NCBI GenBank assembly: GCA_015501055.1
Contig: JADNYV010000686.1
Span: 1-17,941 of the forward strand
DNA length: 17,941 nucleotides
Origin: Mucidula mucida
Lineage: Eukaryota > Basidiomycota > Agaricomycetes > Agaricales > Physalacriaceae
Reading direction: 5' to 3'
Position 1 is the first letter of the stretch. Each line of letters begins with the position of its first letter. The position numbers and the translations under genes are program-made. The notes beneath the pieces were generated by a model. The model made no database searches. It was given only the letters and a program-made list of their open reading frames with translations, and was not told the origin of the DNA. Shown here one piece after another: positions 9,291 to 17,941 of this stretch.

Positions 9291-10583
9291 TATCATCACA
9301 TCGCACTCGTTATCATATATCATAGGTTTGTAGCTTTAGTTTTGTATCCCTATCGCATTTTTGTACGGGTTTTATGATTGAATTTATCTCTCAATTGTGT
9401 GTGACCGAACTTTTAAATGTTTCCGGTCCTAATAGTCAGGCGCGAAGTCCAAGGTCCCGTCGCTCGAGTACATTAGTGTCAAAACGCACCGAAGAAACAC
9501 ACGAGTCGCACTCGGGAAACACACCTCGGTGACGTAGGACTCGTCAAACAGAGAGTACCAAATCGGGCCAAACAACACGCTCCTTGCTTCTGACTGTCAT
9601 CTCCCATCTATGCGAAAAGGACATTCGTCACCAAGTTGTCGATCCTCAGATCGTGTTCCACTCGATATAGATTTCCGGGGTCAGGCTATCATCGATTCGT
9701 ACTTTCGCGTAAGTAATTATAGACTCGAGCATCAACGCGTACCTTCAAGTTGGGGAGTAAACTCTTTTCCAGAAACTGCAAGCTGATGCTGCACTCTAGC
9801 ACTTCCAACGATCGGCGCCTCCGAGTCCCTACCAGCGGTCTCCTCAAGTTCGACTACATGCGAATTTTTCGACCTTGCATATCGCCGTGTGGCAGAAGCC
9901 GTTGATTTGAAGTTGGAATTATGTGGTAGGTGTCCTGGCTCTATCATGAGTATCTGCTAGAGGCTCATTTTTTCTAGGTCAGACTTTTAGTGTCTGCTCT
10001 TCTACGTCGTAATTAAAAGCTCTTACTCCGCTCGTGTTTTATGATTGTCCGTTTGCAGCTGTAATGATTGAGTTCATTGTTCTGAATATGCTGTCGGCGT
10101 GCTCTCAGGGAACGAGATTCGGGTTCAGTGGTAAGCCAGAGCTCGTTGATTCGGGGATACCTAGAGCGCGTTAGTTGTCGGAAACGACGATCTCATCAGT
10201 GAGCAGGTTCCAGTCTGCTTTTGGACCCCATACTGAGCGTCACTCGCCAAGTGACCGTAAAGAATATGCCGTTACAGGATTTTGGAGGTGCTTGTATGTG
10301 GTATGTCAAATCTTCTTTGACGAATCAATTCTAATTCCTGTAGGCAACAGTATCACATTGCGCAAGGGTCCCGTCCCCTAATATTTCTCAATCTTCGGCG
10401 CCATCGGCTTCCACATGCGCAGGTTATAGTCTTTCGTACAGGAATTGGTCTGACTCTGGGAAGCGGCCATAGACGAGCTTAGTGCGGCAACGACTTGAAC
10501 CCCATCAACGCTGGCAGAATATTCTCCCTTCATTCGTTCGTATCCATATCTGGAATCAGCACCCAGGACGGCAAAGTGGCGCA
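9291..10583. other. Gene-free spacer between the two paralogues
   Basis: It begins with the 3' untranslated region of A, which resembles that of B: ATCATAGGTTTGTAG occurs in both at about 9320 and 12406. The remainder holds only short frames without motifs, such as the minus-strand one at 9732-9947. From about 10260 the upstream homology with A resumes. A string TAATGATTGAGTTCATTG near 10062 is like the 3' region of B, which hints at leftover duplicated sequence, but this is weak. Confidence 0.45.
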
Positions 10584-10589
10584 CACGTG
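10584..10589. promoter_or_regulatory. Shared E-box CACGTG upstream of paralogue B
   Basis: Same CACGTG within GTGGCGCACACGTGGAAAA as upstream of A (7487-7492), followed by ACGCGT at 10621-10626. It lies about 250 bp before the start codon, as in A. Confidence 0.35.
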
Positions 10590-10654
10590 GAAAAGTGTTC
10601 ACCGTATTTCTCTGCTGTGGACGCGTCCGGCAAGGCCGGCTGGACAAAGAGGTC

Positions 10655-10859
10655 CACATCATTCCGTTGTTGTCATCTATTGAACCGGCCAGCCCATTGT
10701 TCACTAGGACCATCGCTCCTGGTGAGCACGCCCGATTTGGTAACTGGAGTTTTGATAGGTCAGAATGCCTGACTTATACAAAATTCAGTTTCTCACTCTC
10801 TTCCCTTCCACCACGACATCCTCCATCAACCACCATGGCTGCTGAAATTGAGAGGCTTC
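10655..10859. repeat. 205-bp block identical to 7558-7762 (core promoter and start of paralogue B)
   Basis: Partner of the block in front of A, offset by 3097 bp. It includes the TATA-like TATACAAA at 10775-10782 and the start codon at 10835. The identity ends inside the ninth codon. Confidence 0.9.
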
Positions 10860-12353
10860 TGAGAGTCCTCAAGGAACGCATTGATAAGCGGTATGTTGGA
10901 TTCCAGCCTTTTACTTGTATATATTCTAAACATCCTGCAGATCTCGAGAATTAGTGAAACTCACAGATTGGGAGAACGTCGTTGTTGCTCCAGAACCCAG
11001 GGAGGCGTTACCTCCCATCGACTCTCTGGAAGAGTCTAGCCTGGACACGTCCGCTGCGCTCCAGCTCTCTGATATCAATGAGACCGACACCCAGACATCT
11101 ACAACCAATGTCTCGCTCTTCGACGCGTTGCGTGAGGATATACCTCTGGTTGCACATGGTGAAGGCAACGGTGACGCGCTAGTCAACCCATATAGCCCGC
11201 GCTTGCCTTTGCCCACTCCCACTTTGAGTCTCCAGGATTCCCTTGCCTCTGAGGGAACCGCAATCACCGCACCATACCATGACGCGGCACCCACACCTCA
11301 ATATTCTAATGCATCCCAGTATATACAACCGTCTATGAACATCGTCAAGGCTCCCTTTGTCCAAGCAGGACACCCTGCTGCCAACAAGCACACTATACCA
11401 TTCGCTGAATGGTATCAGCGAGTGTTTTACCGACCTCCTCCTTGCGCAGAGACTGCCTCGTTCATTCCTCCTCCTCCCGGAGCTACGTACCTTACTCCCG
11501 AACAGTCTCTGTTCGTCAGCCTTGGGTTCGAATACACTGCCACGGGAGGTCTTCAAGAACCGCAATGGTCAAACTTTGGAATCCAGCCGCAGACATACGG
11601 TGACGATATGGGATCCTTCGATCTTCGGAAAGAGTACGCCCTATTTTTTTGCGCCATAAGAGCAATGGTCCTAATCAATTTCACGTAGTCAGACACATGG
11701 CTCTATTGGTCCAATGCGGACCTCAGGACAGGAAAGGTCAGCATTCATATTTCACGCCCTTGTAGTCTTTCCTGACTCGTCTCTAGAGGTAATCATATCA
11801 AGCCTTACGAGCGCCCACAAGGCAACGAAGTCTCAGAGTCCAGGAAAGAAAACGAGCAGTATGCCGGTCCATTGTTGCTGCTTGCAGAAATTCATGCTCC
11901 AAATGGAAAAACGTACGTCTTTCTATATCGCGGCGTTCATTCACTAACTCATTTCGCAGTAAAACCTATCTCACGACTGAGAAATTGACCAAGAAATACC
12001 CCCGCATCGATCCGTCCGCTTTCTACGTCTTCACAGAATACCCGCCGCTATTCGACTGCCCCGTTCCGCACTGTACTCACCCTCCCGTGGTAATGTCAAA
12101 AATCAAGGACCACGGGAAGACTCATGCATCGGACGGACGGGTGACTGTCACGAACGAAAAGAAAGGAACCAAGTCCATCAAGTTGAATTCGTTCTATAAG
12201 AACGTCAAGGACAGGCAGACGATGCACACCTGCGCGTACTGTGAACGCCCGCTGCAGCGAAATGACCGGTTTCACTCTGGTCGTCACCTGGAGATTTGCC
12301 CCGTTCTGGCGCAGAAGGTGGAGCAGGCGGTGCTCGATTCGCGTGACGATTAG
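10835..12353 (+). CDS. Paralogue B: zinc-finger protein with a frameshift scar, possibly repaired by an extra intron
   Basis: Exon 10835-10890, intron of 50 nt (GTATGT...GCAG), exon 10941-11633, intron of 55 nt, then 11689 onwards, a 47-nt intron at 11913-11959 and the last exon 11960-12353. All three introns match those of A in position. Compared with A, one base is missing near 11783 (TCTCTAGAGG against TCTCGCAGAGG). Without splicing the shifted frame runs to a stop before the zinc fingers. If 11789-11838 (GTAATC...CAGAG, 50 nt) is removed, the frame is restored and the product has 438 residues; acceptors at 11856 or 11859 also restore it. The conserved middle (IPFAEWYQRVFYRPPP) and both fingers remain: C-x4-C-x12-H-x3-H, then C-x2-C-x14-H-x3-C (Cys399, Cys402, His417, Cys421 in the 438-residue model). 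It could instead be a young pseudogene, or the missing base may be a sequencing error. Confidence 0.7.
11789..11838 (+). other. Candidate novel intron over coding sequence in paralogue B
   Basis: The donor GAG|GTAATC follows the site of a one-base deletion. Removing 50 nt up to CAGAG returns the reading frame to that of A (SRKENEQYAGP against SGKKNNLTAGP). A CTTAC string at 11804-11808 could serve as branch site. The corresponding DNA in A is plainly exonic (KPYKRLQVSDGSD) and has GGTTCT where B has GGTAAT. In-frame alternative acceptors are GAG at 11856 and CAG at 11859. Confidence 0.35.
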
Positions 12354-12773
12354 CCCGAGCTGTATATATCTCACTCTACCATCCCATCGCATTTGTAATT
12401 AGACATCATAGGTTTGTAGCGCTAGTTATTTTTACTTCTCATTGCATCGCTGTACGGTATTTATGTATGAATGAGTTCATTACTCAAAAGTGTGTGACTT
12501 CAAGAAACCCCAGTTCTGCATCGACCGCGTATCGTGGTCTCGGAATATTTCGTTGTCCGAGTCTCAGCATACTACCTCGACATTCGAGGCATCTGCGGCA
12601 TGCCAAGCAGCATTCACCAACCTCTCCAAACCTCACATACAAAGTACTCAGCTCGTTCGTCACGTCGTATCCTCCGTCTGTTTATTAGATACCAACTCAT
12701 TACTTGCACGAGACGTCTTCAAGTTTAAGCGCGTGCTTCCCTTCCGCCTGGCGCCACACTGGAGTATATACAC
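12354..12773. other. 3' region of paralogue B and spacer without a gene
   Basis: The first 130 bp match the 3' region of A in short runs and presumably hold the untranslated end of the B transcript. The rest has only short frames, overlapping in three phases on the plus strand around 12470-12840, with no recognisable motif. Confidence 0.45.
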
Positions 12774-12926
12774 CTATCACCACATTCATACCGGCTCACA
12801 GCGCGCTCACTCACACTCGGGGGTGAATGTGAACACATGACAATTATTACCAAATTTGTACACCATGCTGATATTTCCACCACGCGCTCCTCATCCCGCC
12901 CCACTTGAGAAGATATATATTCACCG

Positions 12927-12975
12927 CTAACCACCGCTAACCCCCCTAACCACGAACCCTAACCCTTTCCTAACC
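12927..12975. repeat. Interstitial telomere-like CTAACC cluster
   Basis: CTAACC occurs at 12927, 12937, 12946, 12959 and 12970, and once more at 13050. The CCCTAACCC context matches the TTAGGG telomere unit of most filamentous fungi. Spacing is irregular, so this is a degenerate or seed-like interstitial tract, not a functional chromosome end. Confidence 0.55.
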
Positions 12976-12977
12976 TG

Positions 12978-13015
12978 CAACACTTAGGCTTCAGATACCC
13001 GAAGCCTAAGTGTTG
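12978..13015. repeat. Perfect 15-bp hairpin with 8-base loop
   Basis: CAACACTTAGGCTTC (12978-12992) and its exact reverse complement GAAGCCTAAGTGTTG (13001-13015) are separated by AGATACCC. The stem is long for chance and lies at the centre of the inverted repeat. It lacks the T-run of a Pol III terminator. Its role is unknown. Confidence 0.75.
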
Positions 13016-13175
13016 GGCGCGCTAGCCCGCGCGGAGTCACCAACTCACCCTAACCGGCGCCACAGATCAATTACCATTTTTGGCATCTTCATCGCACGGC
13101 AGTGCGCCCGGGTGTGCGTGTGCACCCCCCGAGTGTGAGTGTGCACGATCTGACCCTGTGTGAATGTGGTGATAG

Positions 13176-13814
13176 TTGTAAACACTCGCCACACTGCTCG
13201 TCGAAATCACCAAGTTGGTGCGCATATAGTCTATGCGCCTTCGCACCACACATTCAAGTCCAGGTATGAATGAACGTCAACCATCCCCAGTCCTCTTCCA
13301 ACTTCAATGACGGACTCCTCGATTCTCATCTTCTCCGCCGCACCCATATCTTAGTTCCGTCGCTCTCAAGTCTCTCTGGCCGTAAATCCACTGTCTCCGC
13401 CTTCCCCGGCATCGGCTACGACTTGTTCTCTCCACGTCTGCTCCACGTCTGTCCCACGACCGGAGCTTTACACTTGTACGGTGCTACTAGTTACTTGGTA
13501 CTTACCAAGCATTAGAGGCTCTGCTTCACGTTCGAGGTTGCGGTAACATTTCCATTAAGGCGCCATGATTGATGCAAGCTTTCGATGAAGTCAGGACTTC
13601 AAGGCAAGGTAGTATTAAACCGCCACATAGAATGATGAATATCCAGTCAATTGTCCAAGAGTAAGAAGGAAATGAAATACAGGGCAAACGGAAGCTAGTA
13701 CATAGGTAGACAGGTATCTCAACTCCGATGCTATGACAATGTGTACACTAGAATACAGTGGCGATCCAATCAAGAAGGCACCGTTACAAAGAAAAAAGCA
13801 CACTTCCTGCACCA
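13176..13814. other. Non-coding spacer with two short back-to-back palindromes
   Basis: Directly right of the inverted repeat are CACCAAGTTGGTG (13208-13220) and GCGCATA-TAGTC-TATGCGC (13220-13238), which meet at one base. A further CTTGGTA-CT-TACCAAG lies at 13494-13509. A plus-strand frame at 13270-13515 (81 codons) shows no motif and is not called. The right end should contain the 3' untranslated region of the HAM1-like gene. Confidence 0.45.
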
Positions 13815-16642
13815 TCATACAATGTCAAAAGATTCACTTCTCCACCCACACGTCCCTTCATACATCGCTTCTTCCCTCTCCACCCTTTGCGGAGCATCGT
13901 CCATTTCCTGCCGGAGCGCACCCACCCCTTGCCTAACCTCCGCCTCCACCTCCCTGACCTCTCCCTTAACCCTCTCTTCAGCTGCGTGTATCTCGTCCAC
14001 CGCCCTGTCATACATCGCGCTAGGCGATTCCAAAGGTGCCGGCTCGGCCTTCGCTGGAAGCAGCTGCGGCACGACACCAACAGCCAACTTAACCGTATTA
14101 TGCGGCCCATCACGCTCCGGATGCGCCACAATGTCCATCTGGACACCCTTCATCGACATCGTAGGCTCCACCCTCATCTCAAAGTTCATGTCTGGAAGTA
14201 ACGTCCCAATCGCATGCGCGATAGCGCTCCACAAACTCCTCTTGTTCTCTTTCGTCTCGACGGCGACGACATGCGCAAACAATCCGACTTCTTCCACAGC
14301 AGCCTTGATAACACCCTCCATCAACCCTTCCAAGCGCTTCTTCACGAACCACGTCGTCAGCGGTAGGATTAGTGAATTGACTAATCCACCATTCAGTATC
14401 CAATGCCTCGAGGCCGAAAGTCCAACGCGGAGCCCCATTGACGGCGGAAGATTGACCTTGACCGACTCAACAGACAGCTGCGCGTCAACCTCCTCTTCCA
14501 TGACCCCGGTGAGGTCAACTACCAAATCGATACTTCCCTCATCCGATCCGCCGCCAAAGCAGATATCTACTCCCACCACACCCTCATCTGCATATCCAAG
14601 GAATGGCTTGTACCGCAAGTAATACCCAATATCATCAAGGCTGACGACCTCCTTATGCTCGCCCGCCAGTAGTCCTTCCACGTGAATATAAGTCTTGTTG
14701 GCAGACCGCACAATGGTAGACTCGGATGAAGCGAAATCTAGATGGACCTCATTCGATTGCTTGACGTGAACAGAGCTCGGCATGGACCAGCTCGTCGCGC
14801 GCGCATCATCCGAGACTTCGTCTTCTTCACCAGCAAATGACACTCTCATCAATCGCCCATCTAGCGCCAAATCCACGGACGCATCTGTATATTCCACGCG
14901 AGGAATTGGGATGATCATGCCTCGCCCGTCAGCGAGGCTCATACGCAGCACGCCTTCAAAGAAAGACACCAATACTGTCCATACAAATGCGGTCGCGTCA
15001 TTCCATAATATCTCCGACAAATGGCGCGCGCGCTCATTTACCGGACGAATGGTGGACGCATATCCCTCGACGTCCGCCATCAGAGAGGTCACTGCCACCA
15101 ATAATCGATTCATCGTTGTGTCGTTTTGTAGAGCCATGATAAAATCGTGCAACTCGGTTGTGAGATTATTGAAAGCCGAATTATGGGCCCGATAGTGACC
15201 ATATACGACTTTAGCCCGGTCGAAGAGATGGAGGGTGTCCTGCTTTGCCGCGGGAGAATCAATGTAACCCGACAACGCATCCAAGGCGCGCGCAAGGAAA
15301 GCCCGGACCTCCGTGACATGGCCTTGTATTTCGTTCGACAAATCATCGGCGCTGTCTGAGTCATAAAGGAAGTTGTCGGTGGCATCGAGGAGCGGTGAGA
15401 GCGATTTCCCAGAAGCAAGGCGTTCCAGAATCGCGCGAATGTCCCCGAGTGCGTATTTGAAGGGACAACTCATGCGTTCAGTTGCTCTTCGCGTTTCGTC
15501 TGAAACTGTTGCTGTAGTCTTCCCAAAGAAGGAATCGAGATACTTCTCCGCAAGGTTGAGGAGCGTATTGATAGCCTGAACTTGTTCGGGGTTCTGTCGA
15601 GCTTCGGAGAGCATCTATATCAGATAGTGTTATTCAAAAACGTTGGACAAGCCTAACCAAAAGAACTGACAACTTGAAACGCATCTGCAAGTACAGACAA
15701 CTCGTGCTTATCCTCACGAGAAATATGCTTCGACGCGGATTCTGTGGTATGGGAAGGGGGGATCGTAGCATCGTCGATAACTTCCCTTACCACGCCTTGC
15801 ACCTCGGATGGCAGGTGTTCAAGATTGGATACAGACGTATCAATGTCTCCCACCACTTTCGTTGCGACCTCCTGGGCAGTGACCTCTACGCCTTCGGCTA
15901 TATGCTCTACCTTTTCTGCGGCATCTCGCACTGTTTCAGCAACATCACCTATATCGCTCGCTAACTCGGTAGCAGCATCTTGAGTAACTTTGGCGACGGA
16001 GGATAGGAAGAGACGAAATGCGGCGGAAGTAACGAATAGACTAAGAATAGTGGCGCAGGATTGAGTGAAGTCGTAGATGTCGCGTTCGAGTTCATGAGCG
16101 GATACTACATAAGCGATATAAATTCCAAGTCTGAAAGGAAATAATAAAACTCACATTTATTTTGGACAGCGTCCGAAGTGTCGGTGGCTACATAGACGGC
16201 GGCTTCAGTCGGGGGTGTCATTTGGCGTACATGATGCAACAGTTCTTGTAGTGTATCATCATCTAGCAACAACGAATTACCTTCATGCAGGTGAAAAACG
16301 AAAACACACACAATTCTTCTCCAGTCCAAATACTAAGACAAGTTCGCAGATCTCCCTAACGTCCTGGAGTATTTTCCGTCCTGGTTGGCTTAACTTCCCG
16401 TACCGCTCTTCCTTCAAGACGTTAGACCTGAGGAGAGAGCGTATAACACTGTCAATTTGGTCCTGGGAGGGGTACTTTTCGGCTCTGAAAGCAGCGACGA
16501 CGGCTACCGCCTTGCGAGATAGACTGTGTATTGTCGCTGGATCTGCGACATTCGCTAGTAAAGGCGTCCTTTCCGATGCAGCACGAATCGGTTTCCGCCG
16601 ACGACCACAGCACGAGGCGCATTGGCCCATTTGACTGTTCAT
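13815..16642 (-). CDS. HAM1-like fungal protein (four exons), putative lipid-binding fold
   Basis: Exons 16642-16312, 16262-16155, 16104-15671 and 15614-13815 give 890 residues. The introns are 49, 50 and 56 nt. For the last, donor GTCAGT at 15670 is preferred over GTTGTC at 15673; both keep the frame. Residue 5 is a second in-frame ATG (16630) starting MGQCASCCGRRR, a typical N-myristoylation plus palmitoylation pattern, followed by an acidic/Pro ERTPLL motif, so the real product may begin there (886 residues). Exon 3 encodes heptad-like helices (VAETVRDAAEKVEHIAEGVE). Exon 4 has helical segments, then a beta-rich part (IPIPRVEYTDASVDLALDG, DDIGYYLRYKPFLGYADEG) that resembles the HAM1 N- and C-terminal domains of fungal proteins, thought to have a BPI-like lipid-binding fold. 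Cellular function is not established. No transmembrane segment is obvious. Confidence 0.75.
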
Positions 16643-17320
16643 TTCCCGTCAAATTATAGACATTACTTGGAGACTGGGACGAACTGAAGAGTGATTTGTC
16701 TTTAGACTATAGGAAACGCTCAGCTATATCACAATGATCAAAGAACTGTGGCGTACCACACATTAACAGCTATAAAGTGGTTGAGGTCGCGAGTCGAGGC
16801 AGCACGATGGTGGTACGGAGGCAAGACGCGTTAGTGACGTCGCGTCCACAACAGGAAATGCTCCTTCCGAAACAAGCAATGTGCGCCACGATCGTCTTGA
16901 TGCCCTATAAGTACTTCACTTCATACGAAGGTGATGACTTCAGTTTGTTGATCATCCAAATTGTATGGCCTCAAGCGTTGAATCAACTCAAAGAAGAGCG
17001 GCGTTCATAGAGCCTTGTATACGCATATTTCAGACAATTGCGAACGCTCTCGCGATGTTCAATGCGGCGGTGTTAACTGTATCAATGTACTATGGAATAA
17101 GCTTGGCTCAGAAATGCCGCACGGCGGTCATCAAGTCATTATAGTAAATACATCCTAAAAGTACACGAATCACAAAGTACACAAAATAGGAGAATAAGTT
17201 AGCCGAGTCAACCCATGTAAGTAGTGGTGCTAGATAGTAGATGTGGGCGCATCTCACCTCCCCCTCGCCAAGATAGTAGATGTACACGACAGACAGCGAA
17301 TGCCCAAGTAACGCAGAGAT
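16643..17320. other. Intergenic region: HAM1-like promoter and G-alpha 3' region
   Basis: About 680 bp with no supported gene; the plus-strand frame at 16777-17010 shows no motif. Both neighbours are on the minus strand, so the right part should hold the G-alpha 3' untranslated region and the left part the promoter of the HAM1-like gene. A 13-bp direct repeat lies at the right end. Confidence 0.5.
17232..17283. repeat. 13-bp direct repeat just downstream of the G-alpha stop
   Basis: AGATAGTAGATGT occurs at 17232-17244 and 17271-17283, separated by a 26-bp pyrimidine-rich stretch. It lies in the presumed 3' untranslated region. No function can be assigned. Confidence 0.5.
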
Positions 17321-17941
17321 TCAAAGTATCCCCGAGTCTTTCAGCGCATTCTGCAATATCGTCTCCTTCACCGCAGTAAACACGAAACGTATGTTATCGG
17401 TGTCAGTCGCCTGTGTCAAACTGGCCAAGATGTCAGCCAAACACCGAGAAGAAAAGGAGAAGAGAAAGCTTACTGTGGATACACGCTCAATCGAGCCCTA
17501 TTCTCCTTCATAAATCTCCACAAGATATACTTTGCCGCCTTGTTCACATCCCTCCCTCCATTATACTCCGGAAAATACCGTTCCAACGGTATCTTGCCTC
17601 GTTTTATCTTCTCCTTGAAGACATCCTTCTTGTTCAAGAACAACACAATACTCGTCCGTAGAAACCACCGCGAATTGACGACACTCGAGAAGAGGACCAG
17701 GGATTCCGTGAGGCGATTCTGCGTCTGCGACGGATCCTCCGCGGGAAGCAGCACCTGCGAATACTCCGATAACGCCATGCAGAATATAATCGAAGTAACC
17801 GACTCGAAGCAGTGTATCCATTTGCGGCGTTCCGAGCGCTGACCCCCAACATCAAACATATGGATCTCCAAATTGCCCATCATAAAGCGCGTCTCTGTTA
17901 TTGCCGTCGTCGTCGCCCGTGCGCGTAGGACATCCGTCCTC
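17321..17941 (-). CDS. Heterotrimeric G-protein alpha subunit, C-terminal half (cut by window edge)
   Basis: Exon 17941-17474 and last exon 17420-17321, with a 53-nt intron (GTAAGC...GGCCAG, branch-like GCTGAC), encode 188 residues. Visible landmarks in order are the switch I arginine/threonine region ([17 protein letters not shown]), switch II with the G3 motif [17 protein letters not shown], the G4 motif NKKD, the G5 motif within LTQATDTDN, and the C-terminus [12 protein letters not shown]. These bind GTP and contact G-beta-gamma and receptor. The subunit acts at the inner plasma membrane, relaying receptor signals, in fungi often to cAMP or pheromone pathways. Full-length fungal members have about 350 residues, so the P-loop and helical domain lie beyond the right edge. 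The residue four from the C-terminus is Ser, so the cysteine modified by pertussis toxin in Gi-type subunits is absent. Which fungal subgroup it belongs to cannot be settled here. Confidence 0.95.

Larger units (their letters stand above)
12774..13175. repeat. Imperfect inverted repeat (arms about 51-53 bp) enclosing telomere-like units and a hairpin
   Basis: The left arm 12774-12824 and the reverse complement of the right arm 13123-13175 share CTATCACCACATTCA at the outer end and CACTCACACTCGGGGG at the inner end, with roughly 10 differences between. The enclosed 300 bp hold five CTAACC units and a perfect hairpin. No open frame of note and no clear target-site duplication were found. It may be a small non-autonomous element or a rearranged repeat. 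Confidence 0.6.

Noticed and set aside
9732..9947. Small minus-strand gene between the paralogues
   Set aside because: 71 codons without motif; nothing similar at the equivalent place beside paralogue B.
10378..10713. Minus-strand frame of 111 codons upstream of paralogue B
   Set aside because: It overlaps the duplicated promoter region, and the equivalent region upstream of A does not keep the frame.
12978..13025. Helitron 3' end (hairpin followed by CTAG)
   Set aside because: CTAG follows the hairpin by 6 bases, but the stem is much longer than usual, the next base is C where the target T is expected, and no matching 5' TC end or Rep/helicase sequence is visible.
13270..13515. Small plus-strand gene of 81 codons
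   Set aside because: No recognisable motif, no splice or promoter support, and composition similar to surrounding non-coding DNA.
13741..14622. Plus-strand frame of 293 codons
   Set aside because: It lies wholly opposite the last exon of the HAM1-like gene and shows only Ser/Thr/Pro-rich composition, as expected for a shadow frame.

Overview
The window looks like nuclear DNA from a basidiomycete fungus, probably an agaricomycete. The evidence is introns of 47-59 nt with fungal splice signals, a heterotrimeric G-protein alpha subunit, a HAM1-like fungal protein, a gag-type retroelement and a tandem pair of unfamiliar zinc-finger genes. No bacterial-type operons, tRNA, rRNA or CRISPR were seen. 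The assignment rests on gene content and splicing style, not on a search.

Layout. 1-4004 (minus strand): decaying retroelement. Its gag-like frame (4004 to 1110) has a serine-rich tract, a retrotransposon gag domain and a CCHC zinc knuckle, and is broken by one in-frame TGA at 3423-3425. Smaller acidic reading frames follow to the left edge. Protease, reverse transcriptase and integrase are not in the window. 4005-4981: no gene, but a short TGTCCA motif recurs upstream of gag. 4982-6058 (minus): intronless gene for a 358-residue protein with a helix-turn-helix-like segment and a Ser/Pro-rich tail. 6059-7557: no convincing gene.

7738-9290 and 10835-12353 (plus): two tandem paralogues, here A and B, each ending in a C2H2-like plus a C2HC zinc finger. 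They share three intron positions. A 205-bp block covering the core promoter, 5' leader and first 25 coding bases is identical in both, although the genes have diverged clearly. Copy B carries a one-base deletion relative to A that shifts the frame. A possible extra intron over the scar would restore the frame.

12774-13238: a non-coding island with an imperfect inverted repeat of about 50 bp, a cluster of CTAACC telomere-like units, a perfect 15-bp hairpin and two small adjoining hairpins. 13815-16642 (minus): four-exon HAM1-like gene whose product carries a lipid-anchor-like N-terminus (MGQCASCC). 17321-17941 (minus): the 3' half of a G-alpha gene, cut by the right edge.

The G-alpha and HAM1-like genes are ordinary fungal genes. 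The accessory part is the retroelement, the zinc-finger pair and the inverted-repeat island. Nothing in the sequence shows that these genes share a pathway.
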